Shown here one piece after another: positions 11,765 through 22,109 of a DNA stretch of 64,000 bases; the stretch's first letter is position 1; every line of letters begins with the position of its first letter. Where the stretch lies: NCBI RefSeq assembly GCF_002994745.2, contig NC_037094.1, positions 12,647,001 to 12,711,000 of the forward strand, in the 5' to 3' direction. A program made the position numbers and the translations under genes. Under the pieces are notes generated by a model. That model was given only the letters and a program-made list of their open reading frames with translations, made no database searches and was not told the origin of the DNA. This DNA comes from Rosa chinensis (taxonomy: Eukaryota > Streptophyta > Magnoliopsida > Rosales > Rosaceae).

Positions 11765-12191
11765 TAGGGGTGGGTTCGGTTCCGAACAGTTCGATTTTGA
11801 GCCTAAACTGAAAACCGAACCGAATTAGGACTCGGTTCGGTTCGGTTCGGTTTTGCGTTTTTGAGAATTTGAAACCAAAAACCGAACCAACCCGATCGGT
11901 TCGGTTCGGTCCGGTCCAGTTTGGATTTTTTTTTTTTAAGGAAAACAGATTTCTTACCACTTTTACCTCTTTAGACCAAAAACCTATTTTTTTGAATCTT
12001 CCCTAGTCTTTTTTTTTACACAACAATTGCAGACTATTAAGGCATAACTTATAACTAGTAGTAATTCAACACAAACCAACAACAGCCAGCAAACCTAGAT
12101 CCAAAATCTAGCAAAAATGATTATCTACAATGACCAACATATATAGATTACAATTAATCAAATAGAATGCTTGAAAGTTAAAAATCCATTA

Positions 12192-12247
12192 ACAGTCTAC
12201 TTCATTGATCATATCTTAGAGCTCAGCCTCGGTTGGATTCTGTCCCA
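12192..12247 (-). pseudogene. Captured calmodulin fragment
   Basis: The minus strand reads GQNPTEAEL, a stop, then DMINEVD. This matches the start of the third EF-hand region of plant calmodulin, with the family's Gln changed to a stop (CAA to TAA). The match ends after about 17 codons, so no calcium-binding loop survives. The preceding part (about 12310-12250, containing MQALLTLLIDYGSA) is not calmodulin and its source is unknown. Confidence 0.72.
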
Positions 12248-13036
12248 TTATTGCTGAACCATAATCTATCAATAGAGTTAGCAAGGCCTGCATTGCAACT
12301 TGCAAGATTACATCAGACTGAACTTGAGTGGATAATGAGTTGAGATTAGATAAGTTGAGCAAACTGATTGAATACTAAACAACTTACTAGTAACAAAAAC
12401 GAAAACCATTTGTGCTTGCATCATTTTTCACCTGCAAAAGCCGAACAGATATACAAAAGAAAAAGCCCAAATTAGCATAGATGTGTTTTTGCTTCAGATT
12501 CAGTACACTAAAGCAGTATCCTGTGGATCAATATTTGATGCAACTTTTTGAGGCATGAGGCTGCCTTTCTATCACAGTTTAGTTTATGAGTTAAAAGAAT
12601 GTAATAGATTAGTAAAATATTATCTTTTTCCCTCCCCCCGCTTTCTGTCCTATTTTATTTTTCGTTAACATGGCATGCAAGATGTTACTTCATCTCTCTA
12701 TGAGTACATTCACATTTTCTTTTTGTAGATATCTTTTTACTTTTGGCCAAAAGAAAATATGATTTCTTTTGAGCATTATGATCTGATGAATGATGATGCT
12801 AGATGAGATCTCACTATGATAAAATTTCTGCCTTGGAAAATGAACTTTGAATGCTAAATATGCTGGATGCTAAAATATCTGCCTTTGTTATTGAATCACG
12901 TACATTCCTTGATATCAGTTTTTAACTTTGAAAGCATGCAGCCATATACCATCCATTAAATAAACAAGTCAAGATATAAATTACTGCATGTAGAGCACAC
13001 TTAGAAAGAACTCAGACGAAATGTTAGTTAGTCGAC

Positions 13037-13165
13037 CTGTAATGTGATCATGTATATTGCCTCCAGGACTTCAGCACGAATTTCAGGATCATCAACTGGT
13101 TCACGCTCAATTGAGAGAGCACTACGAATTTCAGGATCATCTATCTTACTGACTGTAAATCTAGG
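13037..13165 (-). pseudogene. Captured HGH1-like exon (second piece)
   Basis: The minus strand reads SALSIEREPVDDPEIR followed by AEVLEAIYMITLQ, then a GT splice-donor-like GTCGAC. This resembles the DUF383/DUF384 (HGH1, an ARM-repeat protein needed for eEF2 folding) exon that follows the piece at 13493-13606. A second DDPEIR occurs just upstream, so the start of the exon looks locally duplicated. Confidence 0.65.
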
Positions 13166-13492
13166 CACCATTCACCATATCAACAAGAAAGGAAACAAAA
13201 AGAAAAAATGAAGAGTAGCAGAAAGAAACAAAACTCTTTATATTTTAGTATTGCAACTCGTAAGCAGATAGAACTATAGAACGCTATCTACAACAAAATT
13301 TGTGAAGATTCTATAACTCTTTAAAAATAAAAGTCAGGAGACAAATGCGGGAGAGAATATTCATATGATGTGTTTTAGTAAATAAAGGATACTTTTCATC
13401 TAACGTTCTTGCACTAAAAAGTAAAGAGTCCAGCATTCCTAAGCCTAATTGATAAGAAAGTTCTAAAGTCAAGAAGCAGGTGTTTATCTTAC

Positions 13493-13606
13493 CTTGTTAC
13501 CGGCAACAGGTAGAAGCAGAGCTGGTCAGAGAAACTCTGAAATCAAAAGCAAATTCTGCAGCTCGCTCACAGCTTCAAAACAACAGTTACGAATAGTTCC
13601 AGAAAC
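13493..13606 (-). pseudogene. Captured HGH1-like exon (first piece)
   Basis: A 38-codon exon with preserved flanking splice signals (TTACAG before, GTAAGA after). It reads VSGTIRNCCFEA, then LQNLLLISEFL, a stop, and PALLLPVAGNK. In HGH1 relatives the stop position is Trp (TGG to TGA). Retained intron borders show capture at the DNA level rather than from mRNA. Confidence 0.7.
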
Positions 13607-14109
13607 CTGTAAGCAAACAATCATTGTACTAAAGAGGTTAGCATTGTGTCTAACTACACTTCCTTAACTAGATTGGCACTATTTTTGACTGCTCAATCAC
13701 AAACCACAGTAAGCTGTCCTTGATAGATGAAGAATTTGAATCCATTAAGAAAGCCTAAAGCCACATGGTAAAGTAGAAATATAGAGCATGAATTTACAGA
13801 TCAATAGCAGTAAGCCAGTAATCAATTATAAGCCACAAACTTTGGCCATATGTTCAACCACACAATAAGAAAATTAATCATAGAAAGCAAAACGTACCGG
13901 GGTTGCTTGATGTCTTCCGCAATATGGCTGGATCTCCAGCAAACACCTTCATCTCAGTTTTTACGAATTACAAAACTATTAATATCAATTAGAATCAAAC
14001 AGAGGTAGAAAGATCTATAGATATATACAGATATAGAGATAGAGAGAGTACTTGAGAGAAAGGTTCTGGATCTGCAGAATATGAAGAAGAATAAAGGTGC
14101 GGGTAAAGC

Positions 14110-14290
14110 GATGGTCCCGCTCAGGTCCTCATTGTCAACTTGCCGCTGTGCTTGATGTTCTACACCTTGCGGTCGCGATCTAGCTCTTTGAGGGCCTAGA
14201 TGACCGGAGTGGCGGCGGAGACCAGAGACGAAGAGAAAACTAAGAGGACTGACGACCCTTCCAGTCCTTGGCAATCTCCTTGACGATCTC
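14110..14290 (-). pseudogene. Captured 60S ribosomal protein L12 fragments
   Basis: Three short blocks lie in the order of plant RPL12 (uL11): EIVKEIAKDWKG (from 14290), ALKELDRDRK followed by NIKHSGK (about 14200-14150), and DLSGTI (about 14130). They are separated by deletions and stops, and the frame differs between blocks. Intact RPL12 binds 28S rRNA at the ribosomal stalk base. This copy has no coding capacity. Confidence 0.65.
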
Positions 14291-14683
14291 GAATTCTCGA
14301 TGACAAAGAGAAAACTGAGAAGATTATCGAAGAGAAGAAAGAGAGGCTGAGAGGCCAGAGAAGAAAGAGAGAGACTGAAATGATTAGGTCGAGAGAAGAA
14401 AAGAGAGGCGAGAGGAAATGAGGATTCGACTCGAGGAAGGGCGACTACAGCGAGGTAAGTTGGTCTCCAAACCCTAATAAAAAACGACGTCGTTTTGTAG
14501 TAAGTGAACAGTATTTCGGTTTTGCGGTTCGGTTCGGTTCGGGCCGAAACTGAAAACCAAACCGAACAGATTCGGTGCGGTGCGGTTTTTTCATGTTCGG
14601 TGCGGTTTTTTTTTTGCTGCGGTTCGGGTATCGGTGCGGTTTTTTTCGGTTTTCGGTTTCGCGAGCCCACCCCTAATATGAGC

Positions 14684-16543
14684 TATGGAAAGGTAAGAAA
14701 CCAAATGTAAGTCATCTTTGTGTCTTTGGCTCTCCTTGCTATATTTATAGAGATAGAGAATATCTTGGTAAATTTGATGCTAGGAGCGATAGAGGCATAT
14801 TTCTTGGTTATTCTTTGGATAGTAGAGCTTATAGGGTGTACAACAAGCGAACCATGTCTGTAATGGAGTCCTACAATGTATCAATTGATGATTGTGCTAT
14901 GAGTACTATTTAGATTAATCCAGATGAGGATCAACCCTCAGGAAGCCGAGTAAGTGTGGAACTAAATGAAGAAAAGGATGATTCCTTAAATGATCCTATT
15001 TTTGATCCTCCACCAGTACAGAGAACGAGGTTCAGACAAGTTCAGAAAGATCACTCCACTCAGGATGTTATTGGGGACTTACATGGTGGAATTCAAACTC
15101 GTAGACAAGCTGCATCCCAGGTAAGTATCGATTCTGCTCTTGCCTGTTTTCTGACTAAAAATGAAGTGAACATTAACATAATTTCGAATTGTGGGTTTGT
15201 CTCACTTATTGAATCAAAGAATGTTAGAGAGGCTTTGAATGATGATGATTGGATAAACGCCATGCATGATGAATTGAATTAGTTTACCAGAAATGATGTG
15301 TGGTATCTTGTTCCTAGGCCTAGTGAATTAAATGTTATTTGTACCAAATGGAAAAAAAAAAAAAAAGTGCCTTTTTGAATGGTGTCTTGCAAGAGGAAGT
15401 TTATGTTGAACAACCTCCAGGATTTAAAGACCCTTGTAAACCTGATCATGTGTATAGACTTAAAAAAGCTTTGTATGGTTTGAAATAGCTCCAAGAGCTT
15501 GGTATGAGCATTTGTCTACCTACCTAGTGGGTAAAGGATACCTTAGAGGTTCTATAAATAAAACTTTGTTTGTAAAAAGGGATAAAAACCATGTCATGAT
15601 TGCTCAGGTTTATGTTGATGATATCATATTTGGCTCTAATTTACTAACATCATGGAAAGTGAGTTTGAAATGAGCATGTGTGGGGAGCTAAATTACTTTC
15701 TGGGTCTACAAGTTTGTCAGCTGAAAGCAGGTATGTTTATGTCACAAACTAAATATGTTGAGAATCTTGTGAAAAAGTTTGGACTTGAATCTGCAAAAAT
15801 TGTCACAAATCCAATGAGTATAAGTACCAAACTTAGTGAGGATCTCACAGGTAAGTATGTTGATCAAACTCTTTATAGGAGTATGATTGGTAGTCTTCTT
15901 TATCTCACTGCTAGTAGACCTGACATATCCTATAGTGTTGGAGTTTGTGCTCATTTTCAAGCAAATCCCAAGGAATCACATTTGGAGACAGTAAAAAGGA
16001 TTATACGTTATGTATCAGGTACAGTGAATTGTGGCATCTATTTTACCTTTGACACTAACGTGGAAATTGCAGGTTATTCAGATGCAGATTGGGGAGGAAA
16101 CTTGAAAGATCGGAAAAGTACATGTGGTGGTTGCTTCTTTGTGGGAAACAACATGGTGACTTGGCATAGCAAGAAGCAAAATTGCATATGATTTTCCACA
16201 GCTGAAGCAGAGTATGTGGCTGCAGGTAGCTGCTGTACTCAGATGTTATAGATGTAGCAAATGCTTCGTGACTACAGAATCTCACAAGGTAAGTTGACCA
16301 TATTTTGTGATAACTCAAGTGCCATCAATATTTCCAAAAATCATGTGCAACATTCTCGTACTAAGCATATTGACATGAGATATCACTTTATCTGAGACTT
16401 GGTTGAGAAAGATATACTTGAACTTGCATTTGTTCCCACTGAGTATCAATTAGCAGACTTGTTCACAAAACCCTTGGATAATGCACTATTTGAATCACTT
16501 AGAAGTGCCATTGGTGTTCTAAATTCTGAGACTCTTCCTTAAT
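14684..16543 (+). pseudogene. Sirevirus pol, second part: integrase end, RT, RNase H
   Basis: Coding resumes immediately after the hAT target duplication. The integrase tail runs to about 14910 (stop near 14911), then a linker (14956-15282). RT starts at about 15290 but jumps from CTKWK to [19 protein letters not shown] across a poly-A run at 15352-15366, so about half the RT fingers/palm is deleted. Later RT carries stops and frameshifts (15480-15650). The frame 15652-16191 is open through RT thumb/RNase H (DADWGG near 16084). After a stop, AEAEYVAAGS (about 16203) and the C-terminal HSRTKHID and ADLFTKPLD motifs follow, with a final stop at about 16541. Confidence 0.8.
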
Positions 16544-17845
16544 ATTCATATATATTTGCATGCATTCATATTGTATGTGTTCATGTTAGTATAGGTGCAT
16601 TTTCTTTACGTTTCTGCATTGTTCGGTCCAGTTTCTGGAAATTCAGGATTGAAATGGTGGTTTGTATCCCCGAGTGTCTGACAGATTATTTTGAACTTAG
16701 ATTGACATGGGCCTAAATCTGTGTGCAATAAGATGCCTAGCACGTTTTTGAATTTGCTCTTACATCACTCTGTACTTGTGAGCTTGAACAAAATATTCTC
16801 TATCACCTTGCATCCTCACATGCACACATACTCTAAGTGGTGGTAAGTCATACTTGTTGGTTGGCTGTTCTCAATGCTCATGTAAGAAATTATCCCTTAT
16901 TTTTGTTGCTCCGAACAAAAAAAAAATATAAATAACTTATTTATGGAGCATGGCCAGTCTATTCCCAAAGTAAACAGGCCTCGGTCGTGACGAACGATAT
17001 GAGGATTGGGAAGAAACGGGAATTGTTTGGTCACCCCGGTGGATTATGAGACTATTAACTCAAGTAGATGTGCTCTGTGGGGTGTTCTTGTTACATCTAG
17101 TACCCTAAAGTCATCTGACTTGGGAGTTGCTGGCATAATACTCGTTACATGGGTCGTAGTCTTCTTAAAAAAAAAAAGTTATGTTGTGTGAAAGGCAAAA
17201 AGAAAAATTCATCATCATGCCCACACGGTGTTATAAGGGGGAATATAGTTTACGTGCTTAAATTTGTTTCATATGTGAGCGTTGCTTTTCAGGTTTCCAC
17301 ATATATTCCACACCCCATCTTGAGATATGTTCACTCTACTCACTAAGAGGTATAGAATACTCGATTATCCTCTATTTTACTTTGTGGTTGTCGGAATTGA
17401 TTCACCCGTGTGAACTTATTTTGTTGCACTCTTATTTGTGGTTAAGTGGTATTGTTCTTGTTGGAAAAGCTATGCAAATAATCTGTTCTTCCTCTCTGAT
17501 ACATCCCACCATCATTGCGTGTTTGCATCGCATTTTTGTATAATTCATATCATGTTACATTAAGAAGGGGTTTCAGGACTTGTTTACTGTGACGCGCTCT
17601 ATGTAATTCAGCTTGTGTTCAGATTGTACAATTTGTAGGGTGCTCCTTTGTTTGTTTTTACCGTGCTTCTTATCATATAAATAAAAATAAATAAATAAAT
17701 AAATTTCGTGTGTTTTTTTTTTTTTTAGTTTTTTTTTTTTTTATTATTCTTTATGCTTCACGGTGTGCTCAAGTTGTTTCAAGTTAGGTCTTTGTCCCCA
17801 AATTTCAAAAATTCTCTCGTGGCCACTTTCTCTTTTCCTCTCACC
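16544..17845. other. Sirevirus spacer between pol and envelope-like ORF
   Basis: An AT-rich, stop-dense stretch with homopolymers (poly-A near 16917 and 17168, T-rich run 17710-17745, TAAA repeats near 17685). No coding sequence is recognisable. A long spacer here is usual in Sireviruses. Confidence 0.6.
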
Positions 17846-19081
17846 ATGGTTCGCATCAAGCACACAGTCAAGCAACCTTCCGCTCCGGCCACCGCCTCGC
17901 CTCTGGCCCCTTGTCCTTCTCGGCGTTCCAATCGCCTCCACCGGCCTCGAGATTCTGGCCCGCCTACCTCCGCTGAGAATCCTCAGGATCTGGAGAATTC
18001 TCTGTCTCGGTCTTTGGCCCCCGCACCGTCATCTCCTTTTGGGTCCGAGCTCCTCCGCCACCGCTACTCTTTCCGATTCCGCTGCCTCTGAGCCTGTCCC
18101 ACTCCCTCCGTCGCCTGCTCCTCCGTCACATCGCCGCTTCGTCAGCTCTTCCTCGCACGCTCCGCCCTCCAAGCGGCCTCACTCTTTCGGCTGCTCTGCT
18201 CCTTCCACCTCCCAGTAGATTAAGCCTCCTGAAACTGTGCGTATTTTTCATTGGGAATCTATGTTGAATGTATTGCCTACTCCTAATCTCACTGTGATTA
18301 GAGAGTTCTATGCTTGTTGCTCTCCAAATATGCATGCACAGGTTGATTTGGTTAATGCTGCTACTCTGATTGGATGCAATGTTGAAATTCGTGGTGTCTC
18401 AGTTCCTTTCACAGCCACCACCATCCGAGAAATATTGGGTCTCATTGCTCCTGTTTCCGAGATGTCTACGGTTGATAAGGAGCTTGCAGCTTTATTTGTT
18501 GATTCGGTCGTAGCTGAGACTTATGCGGATCGTCCAGATGCCACCCCCGAGGAGCTCTCTGCTGGTGCTCTCAGTGAGTTATGTCGATTGTTGGGGCATT
18601 TGGTTCGTACTTTGCTCTATCCTTCCACTCAGAGCAGCAAGATTACATTGGAGGAAGCCCGTCTCATTTATGTTCTCAATGCCAAGGGTCCCTATCTTCC
18701 TTTTGAGCATTACATGTATACTGCTATCCGAAGAGCTGCTGTCAAAGGTCGCCGTCACAAAAAGGCCGCCTTGGTTTTCCCCTCTGTGATTACTGCTGTT
18801 TGCAAGGCCAAGGGTGTTGTCTTTGAGGATTCTGATGAAATGGCTCCTCCCTTGAATGTTTTCTAACGGAGTTCTCTCCTTTGCAGCACTAGTCAAAGCA
18901 AGACCATGGGTATTTCTGTTGACACCTCGTCTCTCTCTGCTCGCACCTGGATTGACCATTTCGCTGTGGTGAACCGCAAATTTGATCAACTTCACACTGA
19001 TGTGGGTGGTCTTCTTCAGCGAGTGGATCACATTGAGGGGGAGCTTCGCTCTCTTCGTGCCGCTGTCGCCCATTTCTCTTA
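17846..19081 (+). pseudogene. Sirevirus envelope-like / plant-transposon-protein ORF
   Basis: Begins MVRIKHTVKQ at 17846 with a Pro/Ser/Arg-rich N-terminus. It shifts frame near 18045, meets one stop at about 18216, then stays open to 18866. The central block 18237-18866 (about 209 residues) resembles the 'putative plant transposon protein' domain seen in the third ORF of Sireviruses. After the stop at 18864-18866 the same frame continues as a short heptad-rich tail ending at 19081 just before the purine tract. The role of this ORF is unknown even in intact elements, and no obvious signal peptide or fusion peptide is visible. At least one frameshift and two stops make this copy non-functional. 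Confidence 0.68.
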
Positions 19082-19404
19082 AGCTTTGGCATCCCTATCC
19101 AAAAAGGGGGAGAAGCGCAGAAGCTTTAGTTTGACTTAGATGCTTTATTTTGACTTAGTTTGGACTTGTGGTGTTCTCTACTAGAATCTGTTTGCTCAGT
19201 TTGACTAGGCTTCTTTATGCTCTAAACTAGCAGTTGACTTTGGACAAGTGTTAAAATGGATCTCTTGAATTGCCAATTTATGTTTGTTACTATCTTGATT
19301 GTTTCACTGTGTGTGTGATAAGTATTTCAGGATTGATGGCTTCTTCACAAGTACTTTTTGAGGGGGAGTTCACATAAGACAGAATAGTTTTGTATAGGAA
19401 TGCC

Positions 19405-19415
19405 AAAGGGGGAGA
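19405..19415 (+). promoter_or_regulatory. Polypurine tract of the Sirevirus-like element
   Basis: AAAGGGGGAGA lies one base upstream of the LTR start. Similar purine tracts at about 19103 and 19357 may be duplicated tracts, a known Sirevirus trait. Confidence 0.7.
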
Positions 19416-19416
19416 T

Positions 19417-20270
19417 TGTAGGTACAATTCTTGTACATATCGTATTGGCATTCCCATACAAAGCTATGACAAAGTCTCTTCACTAATCTTGGAGAATCAA
19501 AGGTAAAAGTATTTGCATATGCATGGGAGTCAGTTTCATGTGGAGTCTAATTTTGGAAAGTAGGTTTTGGGTAATATGGAATTATGTGTCTAAAAGATTT
19601 CTTTGATTGTTAAAATCGTGGTTTTTAAGTCCTAGACATTTTAGGACGTGTAGGTTTTCTAATTGGTTATCTTTAGGATTTGGTGGATATCTTGTATTAA
19701 AAGTTCTTTCCTAATGAGAGTCTAATTAGGGTAGAATCTCGGGTGATTGAGTTTTTGCCGTTTGTCCGTCATATATATTGAGAAATATACACGGTCAGAA
19801 CAGGGAACCTAGGGGACGCAAGAATATTGGTAGAGTCTTTCATGTTTGCTTGAGATTGAGTCTTCACAAAGAGTCAAAACACTTGGTTCATGTATAAGTG
19901 TTATTGATCCTTTTTTCATATGCATAAACATTCTCTTGAGATCAGTAGAGAGACTGTGAAGAAAGAAGAAGAGAGATTTGGTGATCGTTCAACTGAAGGA
20001 GTTCAAGAAGATTGACAAACTTTGAGTTAGCTTTTGTCTAAACATTGTAGCCGAGCTAGTGCTATTCAAGTTTGTAAAAGAACATATCCCTTTAATAAGA
20101 TAATTCTTATTTTGGGTTCTCGAGAGTAAGAACCCCGCAGTGTTTTTAATCTCATATTTGAGGTTTTCACTGCATTACCAGAATCTGGTGTTCTGTTTGT
20201 TCATTTTGGTTTCTGCTGCCCAGTAAGGATTGATCCGTGCACTGCAATCTCCATTTTCCAGAAAAACACA
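19417..20270 (+). repeat. 3' LTR of the Sirevirus-like element
   Basis: Starts TGTAGGTAC after the purine tract and ends near AAAACACA at about 20270 (right border approximate). A CATATATATTG TATA-like site is near 19770. There is no second LTR in the window to align, so the end is set only by the CA terminus and by loss of element-like sequence. Confidence 0.6.
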
Positions 20271-21015
20271 TTCTATCCTTGTAATTTCAATCACGGAGGG
20301 AGACAAGGAGAGATGGTTAGGGGGTTGATCTTGAAGGACACGTTTGCTTATAATATGAAAGATTGAAGCCTCTCTACAGGTTTAGAGTTGTGACATTGCT
20401 TTGAAATTTACATGGTTTCTGGGAATGAAGTCATAACATTTAAAAAGTGAAAAAAGACATGCTAATATAGTTCGGGAGTTCAAACATATTCTGATTCTAC
20501 TTGAAGATGACAGGTTGAAATGGGTAGCAAGCCATCCAACAAAGCCATTTTTGAACAAAGTCGTTCTTGAATATGAACGTACTTCTCCGCATCCCAAATT
20601 CCAAAACCCTCATAATCATCTGACGGACTGTTGACGGTAAGGTTCAACAGCTTGGTGTTCACGACGTGGAAGCTCTTGGGGTGGAGAATCGAGGAGCCGA
20701 CCTCAAAGATCTAGCCGCAGACGTTGACCGACCCCGATGATGCAGACTTTGTCATGAGCTTGGGGAAGTGTGGTGAAGAGTAAGAGAGAGATTAGGTTGA
20801 GGGCGGGAAATGACGACGACATGTCGTTGACATTGGAGAAGTCTCTGATTTGCAGGCTTCTTTAAGACGCCCAGCTCATTTTTTCAAAGAAGAGGATGAA
20901 ACTAAATAGAGTGATATTTTAACCAAATTATGGATTAACTATAAAGTGAATTAGTTTACGATGAGGAGTAAGATTGGCATTAGTAATTTGATTAGAAAAA
21001 TGAATCAGTTTTCAA
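20271..21015. other. Intergenic, with a weak coding-like remnant
   Basis: Minus-strand reading at about 20750-20540 gives a protein-like stretch (IFEVGSSILHPKSFHVV and NLTVNSPSDDYEGFGIW) interrupted by a stop at its start. It is probably an exon remnant of an unidentified gene. The rest is AT-rich and featureless. Confidence 0.35.
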
Positions 21016-22000
21016 TAAGGTTGGGTTCGGATCGGTCCTGTCCGAAAAAGTTGGAAACCGTGTCCGAAACCAACACTATCGGTTCAGTCTGAATCGGTGT
21101 TTTTTGCATGTCGAAACTGATTACAAACCGACCCGAACACAATCGATCCGGTTTGTCAGTTTTTCGGGCCAAGAAACCTGTTTTTCTAGATTTCATTTTA
21201 TACTGCTGTCTAGGTAACCTGCTTCAAATTTTAAGCAATTCCACATGACAATGATGACATGAGGCCTCAGTACATGAATAGAAATGACCAATTCAAAAGA
21301 GAAGTTGTCGGAGCTGCACAAAACAAGTGAAAACAGATTTCTGCAAAACTATGCAAAGTTGCAAACTGCAGAATGCAGATTCACAGACTACAAAGTTGTG
21401 CAAACTGCAGATTGAAGCATAAGCATATCCTTGCAAACTGAAGCTATCCAAATAACAAAGTACAAAGTGCAAACTGAAGCAAAAAGCCAAAATGGCTTTG
21501 AGATTGGGATTCGGATTGCGTTTGTGGTGTGGTTCTAGTGGAGGAATCCATGGGTGATTCCGTGGATTGGGTTTGATCGAGAGTTCGAGACACAGAGTGA
21601 TCAACACAAAGTCAGTCGAGAGTGAAGAAGGACAGAAGAAAAGAAGAAATTATGATTTTCTCGATCTGAAGAGGACGGCTTGCAAGTTGGAATGGGGTTC
21701 TCAGGTTTAGGTCGAAGACTAAATGAAGTGGGTGATTGCCTGCAAGTGAGTGTAGGGTATACTCATTAGGCTTGCCTTAGAACCAATCAAAGTTCGACAC
21801 GTAGACATGTACACATTCTAGGTCCGGATCGGTTTTAATCGGGTCGGAGAATCTGAAAACTGAGACCGATCTGAATGAGGGTTAATCAGTCCGGTTTAAC
21901 CCGAACCGAGAAATTCAACTTTGAAAACCGACCCGAATGGTCGGTTTCGGTCTGGATCGAGTCGGTTTCTCGGACTTTCGGGTGAAAACGCCCACCCCTA
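21016..22000. mobile_element. Second hAT-type non-autonomous element
   Basis: 985 bp with ends TAAGGTTGGG and CCCACCCCTA, flanked by a perfect 8-bp duplication GTTTTCAA (21008-21015 and 22001-22008). The right end is identical to that of the 11765-14675 element and the left end differs by two bases. Both subterminal regions are rich in CGGTTYGG-type repeats. No coding sequence or captured gene was recognised inside. Confidence 0.8.
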
Positions 22001-22109
22001 GTTTTCAATGAGTAGGATTGACTCTCTTCCTAGTCTGTAAACCAATCCTGTATATCTTACAACTATCATTATTTCTCTCTCCTATACCCACCAAACAACC
22101 ACCTCCTCT

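Larger units (their letters stand above)
11765..14675. mobile_element. Non-autonomous hAT-type element carrying host-gene fragments
   Basis: The ends are TAGGGGTGGG and CCCACCCCTA, flanked by a perfect 8-bp duplication ATATGAGC (11757-11764 and 14676-14683). An 8-bp duplication with TAGGGGTGGG-type ends and CGGTTCGGTT-rich subterminal repeats is typical of the hAT superfamily. Removing the element and one duplication rejoins the copia integrase frame across the site. No transposase was found. On the minus strand the interior holds pieces that read as ribosomal protein L12, two HGH1-like exons and a calmodulin segment, each annotated separately. The rest (about 11950-12190, 12300-13030, 13170-13490, 13610-13900) is AT-rich with no recognisable gene. 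Confidence 0.85.
9303..20270 (+). mobile_element. 5'-truncated Sirevirus-like Ty1/copia retrotransposon
   Basis: A plus-strand copia element in the order gag, protease, integrase, RT/RNase H, a long non-pol region with an envelope-like ORF, polypurine tract and 3' LTR. Extended coiled-coil gag, an ORF downstream of pol and repeated AAAGGGGGAG purine tracts (about 19100, 19360, 19405) are typical of Sireviruses. The 5' LTR, PBS and start of gag are absent; recognisable gag begins abruptly at about 9303 beside the FAR1-related pseudogene. It is interrupted by a hAT-type element (11765-14675) and an internal RT deletion, and is non-autonomous. Confidence 0.82.

Noticed and set aside
13954..14670. 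A 238-codon open minus-strand frame at the right end of the hAT element
   Set aside because: Composition reflects repeated CGGTTCGG subterminal sequence and low-complexity tracts. The RPL12 blocks it covers lie partly in other frames, so it is not a real gene.
20480..20750. A minus-strand gene
   Set aside because: Protein-like stretch but an in-frame stop, no clear splice sites and no recognised family; kept only as a remark in the intergenic entry.
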